This document shows, one piece after another, positions 6,404 through 6,560 of a stretch of 6,560 bases of DNA. The position numbers were made by a program, and so were the translations under genes. The notes below the pieces were generated by a model. It was not told the origin of the DNA. It ran no database searches and saw only the letters and a list, made by a program, of their open reading frames with translations. Each line of letters begins with the position of its first letter. The stretch's first letter is position 1. The DNA is from Thermoplasmata archaeon (GTDB lineage Archaea > Thermoplasmatota > Thermoplasmata > Thermoplasmatales > Thermoplasmataceae), in NCBI GenBank assembly GCA_021835265.1, contig JAKBQK010000435.1, forward strand, positions 1 to 6,560, in the 5' to 3' direction.

Positions 6404-6560
6404 CTGAGCCTTTAATTTCAACTTTCTTCCATTATCTAATGACTTAGTTTTTATTGTTTTGTTTAGCTTTGCATTGTCGTCTAGACATTAAGTTCTGCAA
6501 GATAATACTCCAAAGTTTTATTCTCTAGTTTGACTCGTAATATTTGGCAGAAATCTAACA

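Larger units (their letters stand above)
6333..6560. other. AT-rich intergenic region upstream of the operon
   Basis: No complete gene was found on either strand. The left part holds the promoter candidates. On the minus strand the frame entering from the right edge stays open for 25 codons (6558-6484, reading LDFCQILRVKLENKTLEYYL and five more residues) to a TAG at 6483-6481. This could be the C-terminus of a neighbouring gene, but an open run this short is expected by chance. I saw no tRNA, inverted terminal repeat or other repeat. Confidence 0.6.

Noticed and set aside
6481..6560. C-terminus of a further minus-strand gene entering from the right edge
   Set aside because: Twenty-five open codons at the edge are not distinguishable from chance. 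It is kept only as a note in the intergenic entry.
1..6560. CRISPR array, tRNA/rRNA genes, insertion sequence ends or attachment sites
   Set aside because: Reading both strands showed no spaced direct repeats, cloverleaf-like segments or terminal inverted repeats, and coding genes fill almost the whole window.

Overview
The window looks archaeal and most resembles Thermoplasmatales-type (acidophilic, wall-less) Euryarchaeota. The signs are an AT-rich base composition, heavy use of ATA (Ile) and AGG/AGA (Arg) codons, GGAGG/GAGGTG-type ribosome binding sites inside the operon, a first gene that appears leaderless, and a very large N-glycosylation-sequon-rich surface protein. The lineage is an inference from these traits, not from a marker gene.

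All recognisable genes lie on the minus strand and read right to left as one tight operon, with gaps of 3, 4 and 4 bases and a final 1-base overlap. The order is: (1) 6332-3288, a 1014-residue membrane-anchored extracellular protein with repeated carboxypeptidase-regulatory-like beta-sandwich units, about 49 N-X-S/T sequons and no cysteine; (2) 3284-2706, an unrecognised 192-residue soluble protein with a basic N-terminal tract; (3) 2701-2183, an unrecognised 172-residue single-pass membrane protein with a basic helical cytoplasmic tail; (4) 2178-1216, a complete MoxR-family AAA+ ATPase; (5) 1216-1, a DUF58/VWA-like membrane protein whose 3' end lies beyond the left edge. The right-hand 228 bases (6333-6560) are AT-rich intergenic DNA. 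They hold the likely operon promoter and perhaps the last codons of another minus-strand gene.

MoxR ATPases paired with DUF58 (VWA-like) proteins are a known chaperone-like module, usually thought to remodel or activate partner proteins. What stands out here is that the pair is translated from the same mRNA as a giant, apparently glycosylated surface protein and two small unrecognised proteins. One of these spans the membrane, and together the set could form a chain from the cell surface to a cytosolic ATPase. My working hypothesis is an envelope assembly, maturation or sensing system for a cell without a wall. The sequence supports the gene linkage and topologies, but not the function.
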